A stretch of DNA of 36,203 nucleotides, from assembly GCA_027000565.1 (NCBI GenBank), contig JALTNS010000415.1:1-36203 (forward strand), written 5' to 3'. The notes below the pieces were generated by a model, which was not told the origin of the DNA, made no database searches, and worked only from the letters and a program-made list of their open reading frames with translations. The first letter of the stretch is position 1. Every line of letters begins with the position of its first letter. Source of the stretch: Rhizobiaceae bacterium. Lineage in GTDB: Bacteria; Pseudomonadota; Alphaproteobacteria; Rhizobiales; Rhizobiaceae. Positions 1 through 9,720 of the stretch are shown one piece after another. A program made the translations under genes and the position numbers.

Positions 1-1
1 A

Positions 2-103
2 CCACTGCGCAACCGGTTGAGTGAGGTGAACCCGGATGAGTTGACCCCCCGGGAAGCCCTGGATGAATTGTATAAGTTAAAGGCAATGGTGAAGAAAGAA
101 TAG
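2..103 (+). CDS. mutS: DNA mismatch repair protein MutS, C-terminal fragment (5' part outside window)
   Basis: Frame 2 is open from the window edge to TAG at 101-103: PLRNRLSEVNPDELTPREALDELYKLKAMVKKE*, matching the typical MutS C-terminal 'LTPREAL..LY.LK' ending. Confidence 0.75.
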   Translation, partial: PLRNRLSEVNPDELTPREALDELYKLKAMVKKE

Positions 104-158
104 ACTTGAATAGATTATTCGACAGAGGGGCGAGCCAGGAGATATTGTGCAAGAACCC

Positions 159-1070
159 CTACCGGTTGAATACCCGTTTTGGTTGGAACATGCCTTTGTC
201 AATCATGCCAATGGCCACCACTTCACCTGATTGGGTTGCGCAAATTTCTTCAGCGTAAAGCGGCGCGTCTCTGCCCATCACCAAAACTGAATTGCCAAGC
301 CTGATTCGGTTGGCCGCATCATTGGCAAATTCAATAGAAGGCAAATCAGCCAGGGCGGCACCCGGGGTGATCAGCAATTGATCCAGATCGTCAAACTTGC
401 CCTCCAGGGCAATCAACTCATCAAGTTCAATCATTTCATCGCTGTGGAACGGCGCGACATCGACGCGGTGGAGGTCGCTGACATGGCCTAAACAGCCAAG
501 GTCAATTCCAATATCCCGGGCAAAGGAACGAATATAGCTGCCCTTGCTGCATTCCACCTCAAAAACGGCGAGGTTTTCATCCGGCATTTCGACCAGTTCA
601 AACCGCTCTACATAAATCTCGCGCGGATTGAGAATGACCTCCTCACCGCTGCGGGCAAGATCGTAGGCCCGCTTGCCATTGACTTTCAATGCGGAGAAAT
701 TTGGCGGTAATTGCTCAATTTCGCCGGTGTAATCCGGCAACAGGTTTTCGATCGCTGCACGGTCCGGCCGGTTTTTGGACGTATTGATTGCCTTACCTTC
801 GGCATCATCTGTGGAAGTTTGTACACCCCATGAAACCGTAAAGCGGTAGGTTTTCATGCCCTCCATCACATAGTTGACGGTTTTTGTGGCTTCACCAAGC
901 GCAATTGGCAACATGCCGGTCGCCAGCGGGTCGAGAGTGCCTGCATGGCCAGCCTTTTGTGCCTGAAACAACCATTTTACCTTCCCAACAGCCTGGGTTG
1001 AACCCATGCCATAAGGTTTGTTGAGAATAAGCCAGCCGGAAATCCGGCGACCTTTTTTCTTGCGTGCCAT
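159..1070 (-). CDS. truB: tRNA pseudouridine(55) synthase TruB
   Basis: Translation contains [24 protein letters not shown] and [24 protein letters not shown] (TruB catalytic region). Start placed at MARKKKGRR (ATG 1068-1070) rather than the ORF-track M at 1157, which would overlap rbfA. Confidence 0.95.
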   Translation of the reverse strand: MARKKKGRRISGWLILNKPYGMGSTQAVGKVKWLFQAQKAGHAGTLDPLATGMLPIALGEATKTVNYVMEGMKTYRFTVSWGVQTSTDDAEGKAINTSKNRPDRAAIENLLPDYTGEIEQLPPNFSALKVNGKRAYDLARSGEEVILNPREIYVERFELVEMPDENLAVFEVECSKGSYIRSFARDIGIDLGCLGHVSDLHRVDVAPFHSDEMIELDELIALEGKFDDLDQLLITPGAALADLPSIEFANDAANRIRLGNSVLVMGRDAPLYAEEICATQSGEVVAIGMIDKGMFQPKRVFNR

Positions 1071-1074
1071 TGAG

Positions 1075-1482
1075 CTATTCTTCGTTGTCAGGGCTGCCGA
1101 GATCGCGGGCCACGGCCTCCGACCGCAAAAGGCTGTCGATGCGGGCATAATTGTCAAAACTGGTGTCCGGCTGAAAACGGAATGCTGGTTGCGATTTCAT
1201 CTGTTTCAACAATGGTGCCACTCGGGCACGGATCTGTTTCACATTGGCTGCAAGCGCCTTGATCACCGGTTTGGAATCGGTCTGACCAAGCGCCGTCACA
1301 TAGACCGTTGCAATTTTCAGGTCAGGCGACATCGCAACTTCAGAAATTGACAGAACAGCTTTTTCAAGCAGCGGATCCCGTATTTCACCGCGCTGTAAAA
1401 CAGTTGTTAATGCACGACGCACAATTTCACCAACCCGAAGCTGGCGCTGTGAGGGCATTTTGCCCGAAAGACCTTGTGCCAT
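1075..1482 (-). CDS. rbfA: 30S ribosome-binding factor RbfA
   Basis: 135 aa; [27 protein letters not shown]...[21 protein letters not shown]; located between infB and truB. Confidence 0.93.
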   Translation of the reverse strand: MAQGLSGKMPSQRQLRVGEIVRRALTTVLQRGEIRDPLLEKAVLSISEVAMSPDLKIATVYVTALGQTDSKPVIKALAANVKQIRARVAPLLKQMKSQPAFRFQPDTSFDNYARIDSLLRSEAVARDLGSPDNEE

Positions 1483-1606
1483 TTGATTATTCCATGACTG
1501 ATTTTGTCAATTCAAACTCAGGACATTTGCTTTGGGTGAACAGTTGTTACCTGCAGCCAAAGTGCCCACCAGCATGATGTCTTGTTATATGCATCTGGCG
1601 GGCTTC

Positions 1607-4168
1607 CTAAAGAGTTCGTGCGATATGCTCGACCTGGAAACACTCGATGATATCACCCTTGCGCATATCCTGATAGTTTTTGAACGCCATACCACATTCG
1701 AGACCGGACGAAACTTCGCTAACTTCATCCTTGAAGCGCTTGAGTGTCGACAATTCCCCCTCGTGGATAACAACATCTTCGCGAATAAGACGCACACCTG
1801 CGCCACGTTCGACCTTGCCTTCTGTCACCAGACACCCGGCAACCTTGCCAATTTTTGATACATTGAAAATGTCGAGTATCTCGGCATTACCGAGGAAGGT
1901 CTCACGGCGCTCAGGTGACAACATGCCCGAAAGCGTGTTTTTTACATCGTCAACCAGGTCATAGATGATGCTGTAATATCGTATCTCTATACCTTCACGC
2001 TGGGCCATTTCACGAGCCTGCGGATTGGCTCGAACATTAAATCCGATGATCGGGGTGTTGGAGGCCATGGCAAGCGTTACATCAGCTTCTGTAATACCGC
2101 CGGCACCGGAATGCACAACCCTTGCCTGAACTTCCTCGTTACCGAGTTTTTCTAGCGATCCGATAATTGCTTCGACAGAACCTTGTGTATCTGCCTTGAT
2201 AACCAATGGAGCGGTGTCTGCACCTTTGGTCTGCAGATTGGTCATCATCTGTTCGAGCGAACCTCGAGATCCAGCCGCATGGGCGATTTCCAGTTCACGA
2301 GCAGAACGTTGGCGATATTCAGAAATTTCCCGGGCGCGAGCTTCATTTTCAACAACGATAAGCCGGTCGCCAGCACCAGGTGCTCCTGAAAGGCCCAACA
2401 CCTCAACAGGTGTTGATGGCAGCGCTTCCTTGATATTCTTGTGATTGTCATTGACCAAGGCCCGGACACGGCCCCATTCACTGCCGGCAACAATAATTTC
2501 ACCGATATGCAAGGTTCCGCGTTGAATGAGCACTGTGGCAACTGCGCCGCGTCCACGTTCCAGTTTTGCTTCGACGACAATCCCTTCGGCGGGACGATCA
2601 GGATTGGCTTTGAGTTCCATTACTTCTGCCTGAAGCAAAATGGCCTCAAGCAAACCATCAAGATTTGTGCCTTCCTTTGCAGAAACTTCCACATCCATGA
2701 CTTCGCCGCCCATGGATTCAACAAAAACCTCGTGCTGCAGTAGCTCGTTTCGAACCCGAGTCGGGTCTGCACCCTCAAGGTCCATCTTGTTGATGGCAAC
2801 AATGATCGGCACTTCCGCTGCCTTGGCATGATTGATCGATTCAATTGTTTGCGGCATCACACCGTCATCGGCGGCAACTACAAGAATTGCAATATCGGTG
2901 GATTCTGCGCCGCGAGCGCGCATGGTGGTAAACGCTTCATGGCCCGGGGTATCAATAAAGGTGATTTTCTGACCGTCTTTTTCAACCTGATAGGCACCAA
3001 TATGCTGGGTGATACCACCGGATTCATCTACTGCCACCCTCGAATTCCGCAGCGCGTCGAGCAATGACGTTTTACCATGATCCACGTGACCCATGATTGT
3101 CACAACCGGCGGACGGGGTACCAGATCCTCTGGATCATCCGGCGTATCGTGCAACCCTTCTTCGACGTCACTTTCCGAAACGCGCACCACTGTGTGGCCC
3201 ATTTCTTCCGCAATCAGCTGCGCCATATCTGCATCGATAATATCGCCGGGCTTCAACATCTGGCCTTGCTGCATCAGATATTTGATCACATCAACCGAGC
3301 GTTCACTCATCCGGTTGGCTAGTTCCTGAATTGTTATTGTATCGGGCACGGTGACTTCGCGCATGATTTTTTCGCGCGGCCCGCTGTTAAGCGCGCGTTT
3401 TTCCTTTTCACGCCTGCGGCGCATTGCTGCCAGCGAGCGACCGCGCTGTGGATTGTCGTCCAAGGCATTGGAAAGTGTCAATTTGGTGCGGCGCTTGTTG
3501 TCACCTCCCCTTGGCTTCGACTGCCTGGGAGCCTCGTTGGTCTTGGGACGGTGCACTTCACGCAAAGCCTCGGGAGCAGCAGCTTTTTTAGAAACAGGGG
3601 AAGCCCGGTCGTCGTCATTGAGCGCGGCAACAGAGGCGTCAGCTGCCGCAATTTTTGCAGCTTCTTCTTCAGCCAGTTTTTTTGCCTCGTCTTCGATTTT
3701 TTGTTTTTCAGCTTCAATTGCGCGCTGTTTTTCAGCTTCCAGTTCGGCAGCTTTTTTTGCTTCGTCCTGTTCCGCACGCTGCTTTGCAGTTTCAAGCGCG
3801 CGGGCCTGTTCTTTTACATCACGAATTCTTGCCTCTTCCAGCGCTCTGGTGCGGGCATCCATCTCGCTTGCCGATAGTTTTTTGGCAGATGCAGACACCT
3901 CCGCAGGGGCTTTCGCTACCGGTTTTTCGGGTTCAACTTCCGGCTTTTTGGAAATTAACGATTCCTTTTTGGGTGCAAACACCTGTTCGGCATCTCCGGG
4001 ACGCTTTATTCTGCGTTTTTTTGTTTCAACAACCACAGAATTGCTTCGGCCATGCGAAAGGTTTTGCCGCACAGTTCCCTGACCTGGCCCTCGCTTTAAC
4101 GACAGCGTGCGGTTGGGTGTACCCAGTGTGTTGTCTTTGCCAGTCTTAGAATCACTCATACCTTGCAA
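1607..4168 (-). CDS. infB: Translation initiation factor IF-2
   Basis: 853 aa; GTPase motifs [40 protein letters not shown]; Ala/Glu/Lys-rich N-terminus typical of IF2. Start may be MSDSK at 4159. Confidence 0.97.
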   Translation of the reverse strand: MQGMSDSKTGKDNTLGTPNRTLSLKRGPGQGTVRQNLSHGRSNSVVVETKKRRIKRPGDAEQVFAPKKESLISKKPEVEPEKPVAKAPAEVSASAKKLSASEMDARTRALEEARIRDVKEQARALETAKQRAEQDEAKKAAELEAEKQRAIEAEKQKIEDEAKKLAEEEAAKIAAADASVAALNDDDRASPVSKKAAAPEALREVHRPKTNEAPRQSKPRGGDNKRRTKLTLSNALDDNPQRGRSLAAMRRRREKEKRALNSGPREKIMREVTVPDTITIQELANRMSERSVDVIKYLMQQGQMLKPGDIIDADMAQLIAEEMGHTVVRVSESDVEEGLHDTPDDPEDLVPRPPVVTIMGHVDHGKTSLLDALRNSRVAVDESGGITQHIGAYQVEKDGQKITFIDTPGHEAFTTMRARGAESTDIAILVVAADDGVMPQTIESINHAKAAEVPIIVAINKMDLEGADPTRVRNELLQHEVFVESMGGEVMDVEVSAKEGTNLDGLLEAILLQAEVMELKANPDRPAEGIVVEAKLERGRGAVATVLIQRGTLHIGEIIVAGSEWGRVRALVNDNHKNIKEALPSTPVEVLGLSGAPGAGDRLIVVENEARAREISEYRQRSARELEIAHAAGSRGSLEQMMTNLQTKGADTAPLVIKADTQGSVEAIIGSLEKLGNEEVQARVVHSGAGGITEADVTLAMASNTPIIGFNVRANPQAREMAQREGIEIRYYSIIYDLVDDVKNTLSGMLSPERRETFLGNAEILDIFNVSKIGKVAGCLVTEGKVERGAGVRLIREDVVIHEGELSTLKRFKDEVSEVSSGLECGMAFKNYQDMRKGDIIECFQVEHIARTL

Positions 4169-4899
4169 TCGTCCTTTGAAAAGCCTGCATCCTTCGACAC
4201 ATGGTCTTCTCCTGTTTCCGGGGAATCGCCCCGGTACCGAACAAGCGTTTCTGCGCGCTTGATAAATGAATTGGCAGCACCACCACCGGTCACCGCCGCG
4301 TGTACCACATTTGAACCACCAAGTGCCAAGCCCATTTGATCAGAATCAAACATTCTAAACACCTTTACTTTTACTCCGCCCTGCCCGCACGCATAGACTG
4401 CTCCGCCGAGCTTTCTGATGCCATCGTCTGCAGCATTGTCCGCATGGACAATTGCCCGGGCCTTTCCTGTCCGCAGCGCCCCGTCCACTTTGCCGGCACC
4501 TGTAACACATTCGCCCGCCTTACGGGCAAATCCCAGTCCGGCAAGCGCGGAACGTTCAAGCAATGCATCAACTTCACTCGCCAGCATTGGCGACACAGAT
4601 ACATTCTTTTTCAGACCCCGGGCAAACAGTTTTTTTACCACCGCCTGTTCCACCAGATCATGACGGGCCAAGACCCAGACACCGCGCCCTGGAAGATTTC
4701 GCTTCAAATCGGGAACGATCATTCCATCCGGCCCCGCCACAAATCTGATCATCTGATCCGGAGCAAAACTTTCCCTGCTGACAATACAGGTACGATCATT
4801 CATCCTGTCTTTTTCCATGGGCTGCTTTCCAGTCTTATCAGCGCCACAACCGGATAGTACAGCGTTGGCCAGTTTGACGCTATAGGGCAACTCCTTCAA
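4156..4899 (-). CDS. RNA-binding protein of the YlxR (DUF448)/RnpM family with C-terminal L7Ae-like domain
   Basis: [24 protein letters not shown]...[30 protein letters not shown] between nusA and infB. The start could be internal (MNDRT at 4803), since the long form overlaps nusA. Confidence 0.85.
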   Translation of the reverse strand: MKELPYSVKLANAVLSGCGADKTGKQPMEKDRMNDRTCIVSRESFAPDQMIRFVAGPDGMIVPDLKRNLPGRGVWVLARHDLVEQAVVKKLFARGLKKNVSVSPMLASEVDALLERSALAGLGFARKAGECVTGAGKVDGALRTGKARAIVHADNAADDGIRKLGGAVYACGQGGVKVKVFRMFDSDQMGLALGGSNVVHAAVTGGGAANSFIKRAETLVRYRGDSPETGEDHVSKDAGFSKDDCKV

Positions 4900-6535
4900 T
4901 TACATTGATCGGACCGGAAGAAGCTTCCGCTTCTTCTGATGCATCCGCATCCGCTTCTTCTTCAACAACCGGGTTAAGATCTTCCTCTGTTACCCAGCCA
5001 GCTTTCAATCGTGCCGCCATAACCATCTCGTCAGCTTCAACGCGCGAAATATCAAAACCATCAAGGGCACCGGCATGACGCGTTGATTCACCGTCCTTGC
5101 GTTCTGTCCAGCCGATAAGATCATCGGCAACGCATCCGGCGAAATCATCAAGGGTCAAGATTTTATCCTCGCTTTTACCCAATGCCACCAACATTGCCGT
5201 GGTCAGGCCCGGAATTCCAAGCAACTCATCGGAAACACCAAGCGCCTTGCGTTCTTCATCGAGTTCCGATTCCTGCCGTTCAAGGTACTCACGCGCCCTC
5301 GCTTGCAACTCGGCCGCCATTTCCTCATCAAAGCCTTCGATTTCGGCGATTTCGTCAACGTCCACAAAGGCGACTTCTTCAAGATTTGAAAAACCTTCTG
5401 ACGCCAGCAGCTGGGCAACCAGTTCATCGACATTCAGCGCATCGCCAAATACCTTGCTGGTTTCCACAAATTCAGCCTGACGGCGATCGCTTTCTTCCTG
5501 CTCGGTCATGATATCAATATCCCAACCGGTCAACTGGGAAGCAAGGCGAACATTTTGACCACGACGACCAATCGCCAGTGACAATTGTTCGTCCGGCACA
5601 ACCACCTCAATGCGCGCGGCGTCCTCATCAAGCACCACCTTGGCCACCTCAGCCGGCTGCAAGGCATTTACGATGAACGATGCAGCATCCGGCGACCAGG
5701 GAATAATATCAATTTTTTCGCCCTGCAATTCGCCAACAACCGCCTGAACCCGTGATCCACGCATACCAACGCATGCTCCCACCGGATCAACCGATGAATC
5801 ATTGGAAATAACGGCAATTTTGGCGCGCGATCCGGGATCGCGGGCAACCGAGCGAATCTCGATTACACCGTCATAAATTTCCGGTACTTCCATCTGAAAC
5901 AGTTTGGCCATGAACTGCGGGTGGGTGCGGGACAGGAATATCTGAGGGCCGCGCTGTTCACGACGCACATCATAGATATAGGCGCGAACCCGGTCGCCAT
6001 AACGGTAGGCTTCGCGCGGGATAAGTTCATCGCGCCTGATGATCGCCTCACCACGACCAAGATCGACAATCACATTGCCATATTCGACCCGCTTGACCGT
6101 GCCATTGATGATTTCACCGGTCCGATCCTTGAATTCCTCATATTGACGGTCCCGTTCAGCATCGCGCACTTTTTGAACAATAACCTGTTTGGCCGACTGG
6201 GCTGCAATCCGGCCAAAATCCATGGGCGGCAATGGCTCACCAATAAAATCCCCGATTTTGGCGGCGGCATTTTGTTCCAGAGCGCCTTTCAAATCAATCT
6301 GGGTGCCAAAGTCTTCAACATTCTCCACAACCTCAAGCAACCGCTGCAATTTAATATCACCGGTTTTTTCGTTGATGTCGGCACGAATATTGGTCTCCGC
6401 ACCATAGCGTGATTTTGCCGCCTTTTGAATGGCATCGGCCATTGCATCAATAACGATCGACTTGTCGATGGATTTCTCCCGGGCCACCGCGTCGGCAATC
6501 TGGAGAAGCTCGAGCCTGTTTGCACTAACGGCCAT
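4880..6535 (-). CDS. nusA: Transcription termination/antitermination protein NusA
   Basis: 551 aa with S1/KH regions (GACVGMRGSRVQAVVGELQGEKIDIIPWS; LAIGRRGQNVRLASQLTGWDIDI); acidic C-terminus. Confidence 0.97.
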   Translation of the reverse strand: MAVSANRLELLQIADAVAREKSIDKSIVIDAMADAIQKAAKSRYGAETNIRADINEKTGDIKLQRLLEVVENVEDFGTQIDLKGALEQNAAAKIGDFIGEPLPPMDFGRIAAQSAKQVIVQKVRDAERDRQYEEFKDRTGEIINGTVKRVEYGNVIVDLGRGEAIIRRDELIPREAYRYGDRVRAYIYDVRREQRGPQIFLSRTHPQFMAKLFQMEVPEIYDGVIEIRSVARDPGSRAKIAVISNDSSVDPVGACVGMRGSRVQAVVGELQGEKIDIIPWSPDAASFIVNALQPAEVAKVVLDEDAARIEVVVPDEQLSLAIGRRGQNVRLASQLTGWDIDIMTEQEESDRRQAEFVETSKVFGDALNVDELVAQLLASEGFSNLEEVAFVDVDEIAEIEGFDEEMAAELQARAREYLERQESELDEERKALGVSDELLGIPGLTTAMLVALGKSEDKILTLDDFAGCVADDLIGWTERKDGESTRHAGALDGFDISRVEADEMVMAARLKAGWVTEEDLNPVVEEEADADASEEAEASSGPINVIEGVAL

Positions 6536-6636
6536 TTGGATGCTCCATGGTCATGCTGAATTCCTCTTCCTTTTGTTTGGCCTCTTAATCAACTATCGGC
6601 CTTTTAATGTGTTGTCTCTCCGCATTTATTGCGGAA

Positions 6637-7281
6637 CTAGTTGTCTTGCGGATCTGTTTCCAAATTTTCTGCCGCATTAGCAGTCCGCAATGCCTTGTCG
6701 CGTTTTAAGGCCTCACGGATCAATTCATCTGTTAAGATTAATCGCGCGTCAGAAATAGACTGCAGCGGAATTACCGCGTCGTTTTCTTCAGCCGATGCCG
6801 GGTTATCTCTTCGCATAATGACCGCATCACCCTCGACGCCAATCAGGGTCCCGCGAAACCTTTTACGATTATTGACAAGATACTGCGTTTCAATTTTTGC
6901 CAGGTGGCCAACCCATTTTTCAAAGTCTCTTTGCCTGACCAGCGGCCGGTCGATACCCGGCGAAGATACTTCCAGGGAATAGGCCGTGTGCACCGGTTCC
7001 TCGATATCCAAAACCGGAGACAACGCACGCGACAGGGTTTCACAATCGCCCACTGACATCGTACCGTCCGGGCGTTCAGCCATCACCTGCATTACCGGAC
7101 CATTGTTATTGATCATCCGAACACGCACCAACTGAAAGTCCAGATCCTTCACCACCGGACCAACCACCGATGCAATGCGCGCATCAGCACCCGTTTCGAC
7201 TATCAGTCGATCATCTTCGATTGCTGGATCAGTTTCCAAATTCAGGTTCTCAGTGTCCATATTCAAATCATCAAATCGCAC
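6637..7281 (-). CDS. rimP: Ribosome maturation factor RimP
   Basis: DFQLVRVRMINNNGPVMQVMAERPDGTMSVGDCETLSRALSPVLDIEEPVHTAYSLEVSSPGIDRPL; directly upstream of nusA. Confidence 0.93.
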   Translation of the reverse strand: MRFDDLNMDTENLNLETDPAIEDDRLIVETGADARIASVVGPVVKDLDFQLVRVRMINNNGPVMQVMAERPDGTMSVGDCETLSRALSPVLDIEEPVHTAYSLEVSSPGIDRPLVRQRDFEKWVGHLAKIETQYLVNNRKRFRGTLIGVEGDAVIMRRDNPASAEENDAVIPLQSISDARLILTDELIREALKRDKALRTANAAENLETDPQDN

Positions 7282-7395
7282 AAGTGTGCATCAGTTCCAG
7301 CCACAAAATCTGCCCGGATTATTAATCCCGGCTCCCGGGGCACAAAAAAGAGCGGGTACCCGAAGGTCCCACTCTGACAAATGCCCGAGAATGTT
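7282..7395 (-). promoter_or_regulatory. 5' leader of rimP operon, putative rimP-leader-type attenuator
   Basis: Predicted TSS ~7395 from promoter 7402-7430. The leader holds a strong intrinsic terminator (7343-7375) followed by a second hairpin CCGG-GATT-AAT-AATC-CGG (about 7313-7332) before the rimP ATG. Confidence 0.5.
7343..7375 (-). terminator. Rho-independent terminator/attenuator hairpin upstream of rimP
   Basis: Minus strand: AGAGTGGGACC-TTCG-GGTACCCGCTCT-TTTTT; near-perfect 11-bp stem with UUCG tetraloop and T-tract. Confidence 0.7.
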
Positions 7396-7401
7396 CATCG
7401 A

Positions 7402-7430
7402 CTTATAGGCTCAACCCATACAAATGGCAA
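7402..7430 (-). promoter_or_regulatory. Sigma70-like promoter for the rimP-nusA-infB operon
   Basis: Minus strand TTGCCA (7430-7425), 17-nt spacer, TATAAG (7407-7402). Confidence 0.5.
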
Positions 7431-7493
7431 GCCAAATCCGCACAGGTAAAATTAAGAGCCTGACTTCAATTTTTCATCCGGTTTGGTGTTCAA

Positions 7494-8459
7494 TTATTTG
7501 ACCGAAATTCGCAGCAAATACAAATCAAGTGGTCTGCCCTGTCCGGATATATCGGCAACGATCGAAATTGAACCACTTTTGTTTTCATCTTCCGCGTTAC
7601 CTCTGATAATTTTGACATTGAAAACAAAAGATTCTGCAAGTTTGCCGGTGGTAAACCTCTTGCGACCGCAATCGCCTGACGAATTAAACTGGCATGTTAT
7701 AACAAACTGAAGGTCCGCACCGTCCCCGGATTTGGTTTTTAACTCGAATGTGGCCGTTTTCCCGTGCATGGCTTCCATAAGGCCGGGTTCAACGGTTACA
7801 ATAGCACTGTTTGATGTGACCCCGCCCTGAGCGGCCAGTCGTACATATTTACCTGCACCGTCTTCCCCCAATTCGGCAGTGGAAGCTGCCTGGGTTGACA
7901 ATTCGCGCGGGTCTCCTGGCTCAAATATAGTCAGCCATTCACCGTCAACCAGTTCTGATCCATCGGGCGCCGAACTTTCAGCTTTCAGTATCCTGGGAGG
8001 ATTTGGAACACTGTTGTCCCGCATCGCCGCCGGTCTGGCCAAATCCTGATCGTAAATCCACCAGGTGCCCATAGCCGCAGCCACTATAATAGTCGTACTC
8101 AACAACAATATTGCAAATGGCCGGCGTTTGAATATCGAGCGCTTTTCAGATTGCGCCGCATCATTATAACCCGCGGGCCCCTGCACTGGTGGCGGCTCGA
8201 CCATTACCGGGTTAACTTCAGGATAAACAGTATCCGGTGTGATGTATCTTGATTCAATTTCTGCAATCGCAATTTCCAGGCGCTGCTGCTGATCGCGAAT
8301 GTTTTCCGGACTGAGATTTCCGGCACTATTAAGCATTTTAGCTAAAGTTTTGCGGGCAGAATCATATATTTGCTGGCGAACCAAAACAGAACCAGAATCC
8401 TGCTTTTCAAGTGCCCTTTGAATGACATCTTCAAATCCGGCCAACAAAACCCCCGTCAA
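7494..8459 (-). CDS. Hypothetical membrane-anchored protein (one predicted TM, C-terminal beta-rich domain)
   Basis: 321 aa ORF with N-terminal helical region, hydrophobic FAILLLSTTIIVAAAMGTWWIY, then a soluble domain; no confident family. Confidence 0.75.
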   Translation of the reverse strand: MTGVLLAGFEDVIQRALEKQDSGSVLVRQQIYDSARKTLAKMLNSAGNLSPENIRDQQQRLEIAIAEIESRYITPDTVYPEVNPVMVEPPPVQGPAGYNDAAQSEKRSIFKRRPFAILLLSTTIIVAAAMGTWWIYDQDLARPAAMRDNSVPNPPRILKAESSAPDGSELVDGEWLTIFEPGDPRELSTQAASTAELGEDGAGKYVRLAAQGGVTSNSAIVTVEPGLMEAMHGKTATFELKTKSGDGADLQFVITCQFNSSGDCGRKRFTTGKLAESFVFNVKIIRGNAEDENKSGSISIVADISGQGRPLDLYLLRISVK

Positions 8460-8516
8460 GTAATATCAAAATGCTACATTGACGAAAGGTCAACAAATTT
8501 GCAACCTCCGCGTTTT

Positions 8517-8659
8517 AGCGCTTCATCATTTGATGAAATCACTCTCGTATTAATTCGCTCACGGCCATTCGTGCAGCAAACGGCCTCCGCGGGGGCGGCG
8601 CACAAGCGCCGGACCGTCCTTGCGGCCAGACTGTTTCCGTATAAACGTGAAACGGTCTA
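8517..8659 (+). repeat. Dispersed structured intergenic repeat, copy 1
   Basis: AGCGCTTCATCATTTGATGAAATCACTCTCGTATTAATTCGCTC...CCGTATAAACGTGAAACGGTCTA; about 92% identical to 12948-13090 and about 90% to 27556-27697 (hand alignment). Confidence 0.93.
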
Positions 8660-8729
8660 ACAGACCGCCAACCGGCGCAATTGCCAAGCCGGGCAAAACT
8701 GGCGCAACATCAAGGGAGAATGGACTGGC

Positions 8730-9230
8730 TCAGCGCCGTTTTCTGCGGCGCTCGGATGCCGGCTGAAATGCCAACTTTGAATGAAATTCACAATAGGGCG
8801 TGGAATCCTTGGAATTGTGGCCGCAAAAACTGAAGTCAGGATATTGCGGATCACCACTTGGCCATTTGCAGGTGTTTTCAGTGAGTTGCAATACCGTCAA
8901 ATGCTTCGAAATCGGCACAACAACATCTTCTGCCGGTTTCGGCCTGAAACGAACTTCCGCATCAGCATCTATTTTAAGCGCATTTGCACCGCTGGTGCGT
9001 GGTGTGGCCCGCGTCGTCCGGGTTGCGGTATAACCCGCGCTGCGCGGTTGGCGCTTGGCTCTTGCCGTGGATGATGCGGGTTTTGCGCGTCCGGAAAGTC
9101 CCAGCCGGTGCACTTTGCCAATAACGGCATTGCGGGTCACACCACCCAGATCAGCCGCGATCTGACTGGCGCTCAAGCCGTCAGCCCACAATTTTGTCAA
9201 TCGACCAACTCGATCTTCTGTCCAGGACAT
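8730..9230 (-). CDS. gcrA: Cell-cycle regulator GcrA
   Basis: MSWTEDRVGRLTKLWADGLSASQIAADLGGVTRNAVIGKVHRLGLSGR, the typical GcrA N-terminus; C-terminal C-x-WP..DP....F.FCG...... region. ORF extends to 9263, but ATG at 9230 fits the family start. Confidence 0.95.
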   Translation of the reverse strand: MSWTEDRVGRLTKLWADGLSASQIAADLGGVTRNAVIGKVHRLGLSGRAKPASSTARAKRQPRSAGYTATRTTRATPRTSGANALKIDADAEVRFRPKPAEDVVVPISKHLTVLQLTENTCKWPSGDPQYPDFSFCGHNSKDSTPYCEFHSKLAFQPASERRRKRR

Positions 9231-9272
9231 TTTTGACCTCTCGTTTTTCATGGCAGAATCCACCTATAATGC

Positions 9273-9291
9273 CCCTGAACATTTTTCAGGG
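9273..9291. repeat. Perfect inverted repeat in gcrA 5' region
   Basis: CCCTGAA-CATTT-TTCAGGG, 7-bp arms, 5-nt spacer, about 43 bp upstream of the gcrA ATG. Confidence 0.6.
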
Positions 9292-9660
9292 TGCCAACGT
9301 TTATCTCTTTGATGTGAGCCTGGGTTGCCGCCAGTTTGTTATCTTGGATTTCAAACTACATTACGGTTTAAACCGGTGACAAGAGCGTTGGAGTCGTAAC
9401 GAATCATTTTTTCAGTTTGTCCCCAACTACCGGAATCGCTTTGCGTAAATTGCTTAGAATTGGTTAAATTCGAGCAATTTTTACACAGGTTTTTTTGGAT
9501 AAACCGCGGACGTAGGCCTTAAACGTTCGTTTTTCTCTAATACTGCATTCTGTGACGCAAGGTTCAGCTTCAAAAATGCGGTAAATTGTATGGATTTTTA
9601 GCACCTGTTTCCGACTAAAGGTTGCGTTGCTTCGGTTTCGGAACCGGCTCAACACCAAGA

Positions 9661-9688
9661 TTGACACTTTGGACAGTTTCACTACTAT
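9661..9688 (+). promoter_or_regulatory. Sigma70-like promoter upstream of argD
   Basis: TTGACA (9661-9666), 16-nt spacer, TACTAT (9683-9688). Confidence 0.5.
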
Positions 9689-9698
9689 AGCAATCTAT

Positions 9699-9720
9699 CC
9701 GCCCCTGAGGCGGTGTTTTT
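9699..9720 (+). terminator. Intrinsic-terminator-like hairpin immediately downstream of the predicted argD promoter
   Basis: CCGCC-CCTGA-GGCGG followed by TGTTTTTGTTT. Confidence 0.5.

Noticed and set aside
3351-4082. 243-aa plus-strand ORF antisense to infB
   Set aside because: Low-complexity Ser/Ala/Phe-rich translation that mirrors the Ala/Glu/Lys-rich IF2 N-terminus; the infB frame on the minus strand is clearly real.
8517-8659. CRISPR array or IS element as an explanation of the repeats
   Set aside because: The three copies are dispersed over 19 kb with no spacer periodicity, have no clear terminal inverted repeats of the whole unit or target duplications, and encode no transposase.
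9494-9504. DnaA box near gcrA (TTTATCCAAA on the minus strand)
   Set aside because: One mismatch to the consensus TTWTNCACA in an AT-rich stretch; too weak to report as a feature without binding data.
9300-9690. tRNA or housekeeping RNA in the gcrA-argD gap
   Set aside because: No cloverleaf or recognised RNA motif could be drawn by eye; only a promoter/terminator unit and small hairpins are supportable.
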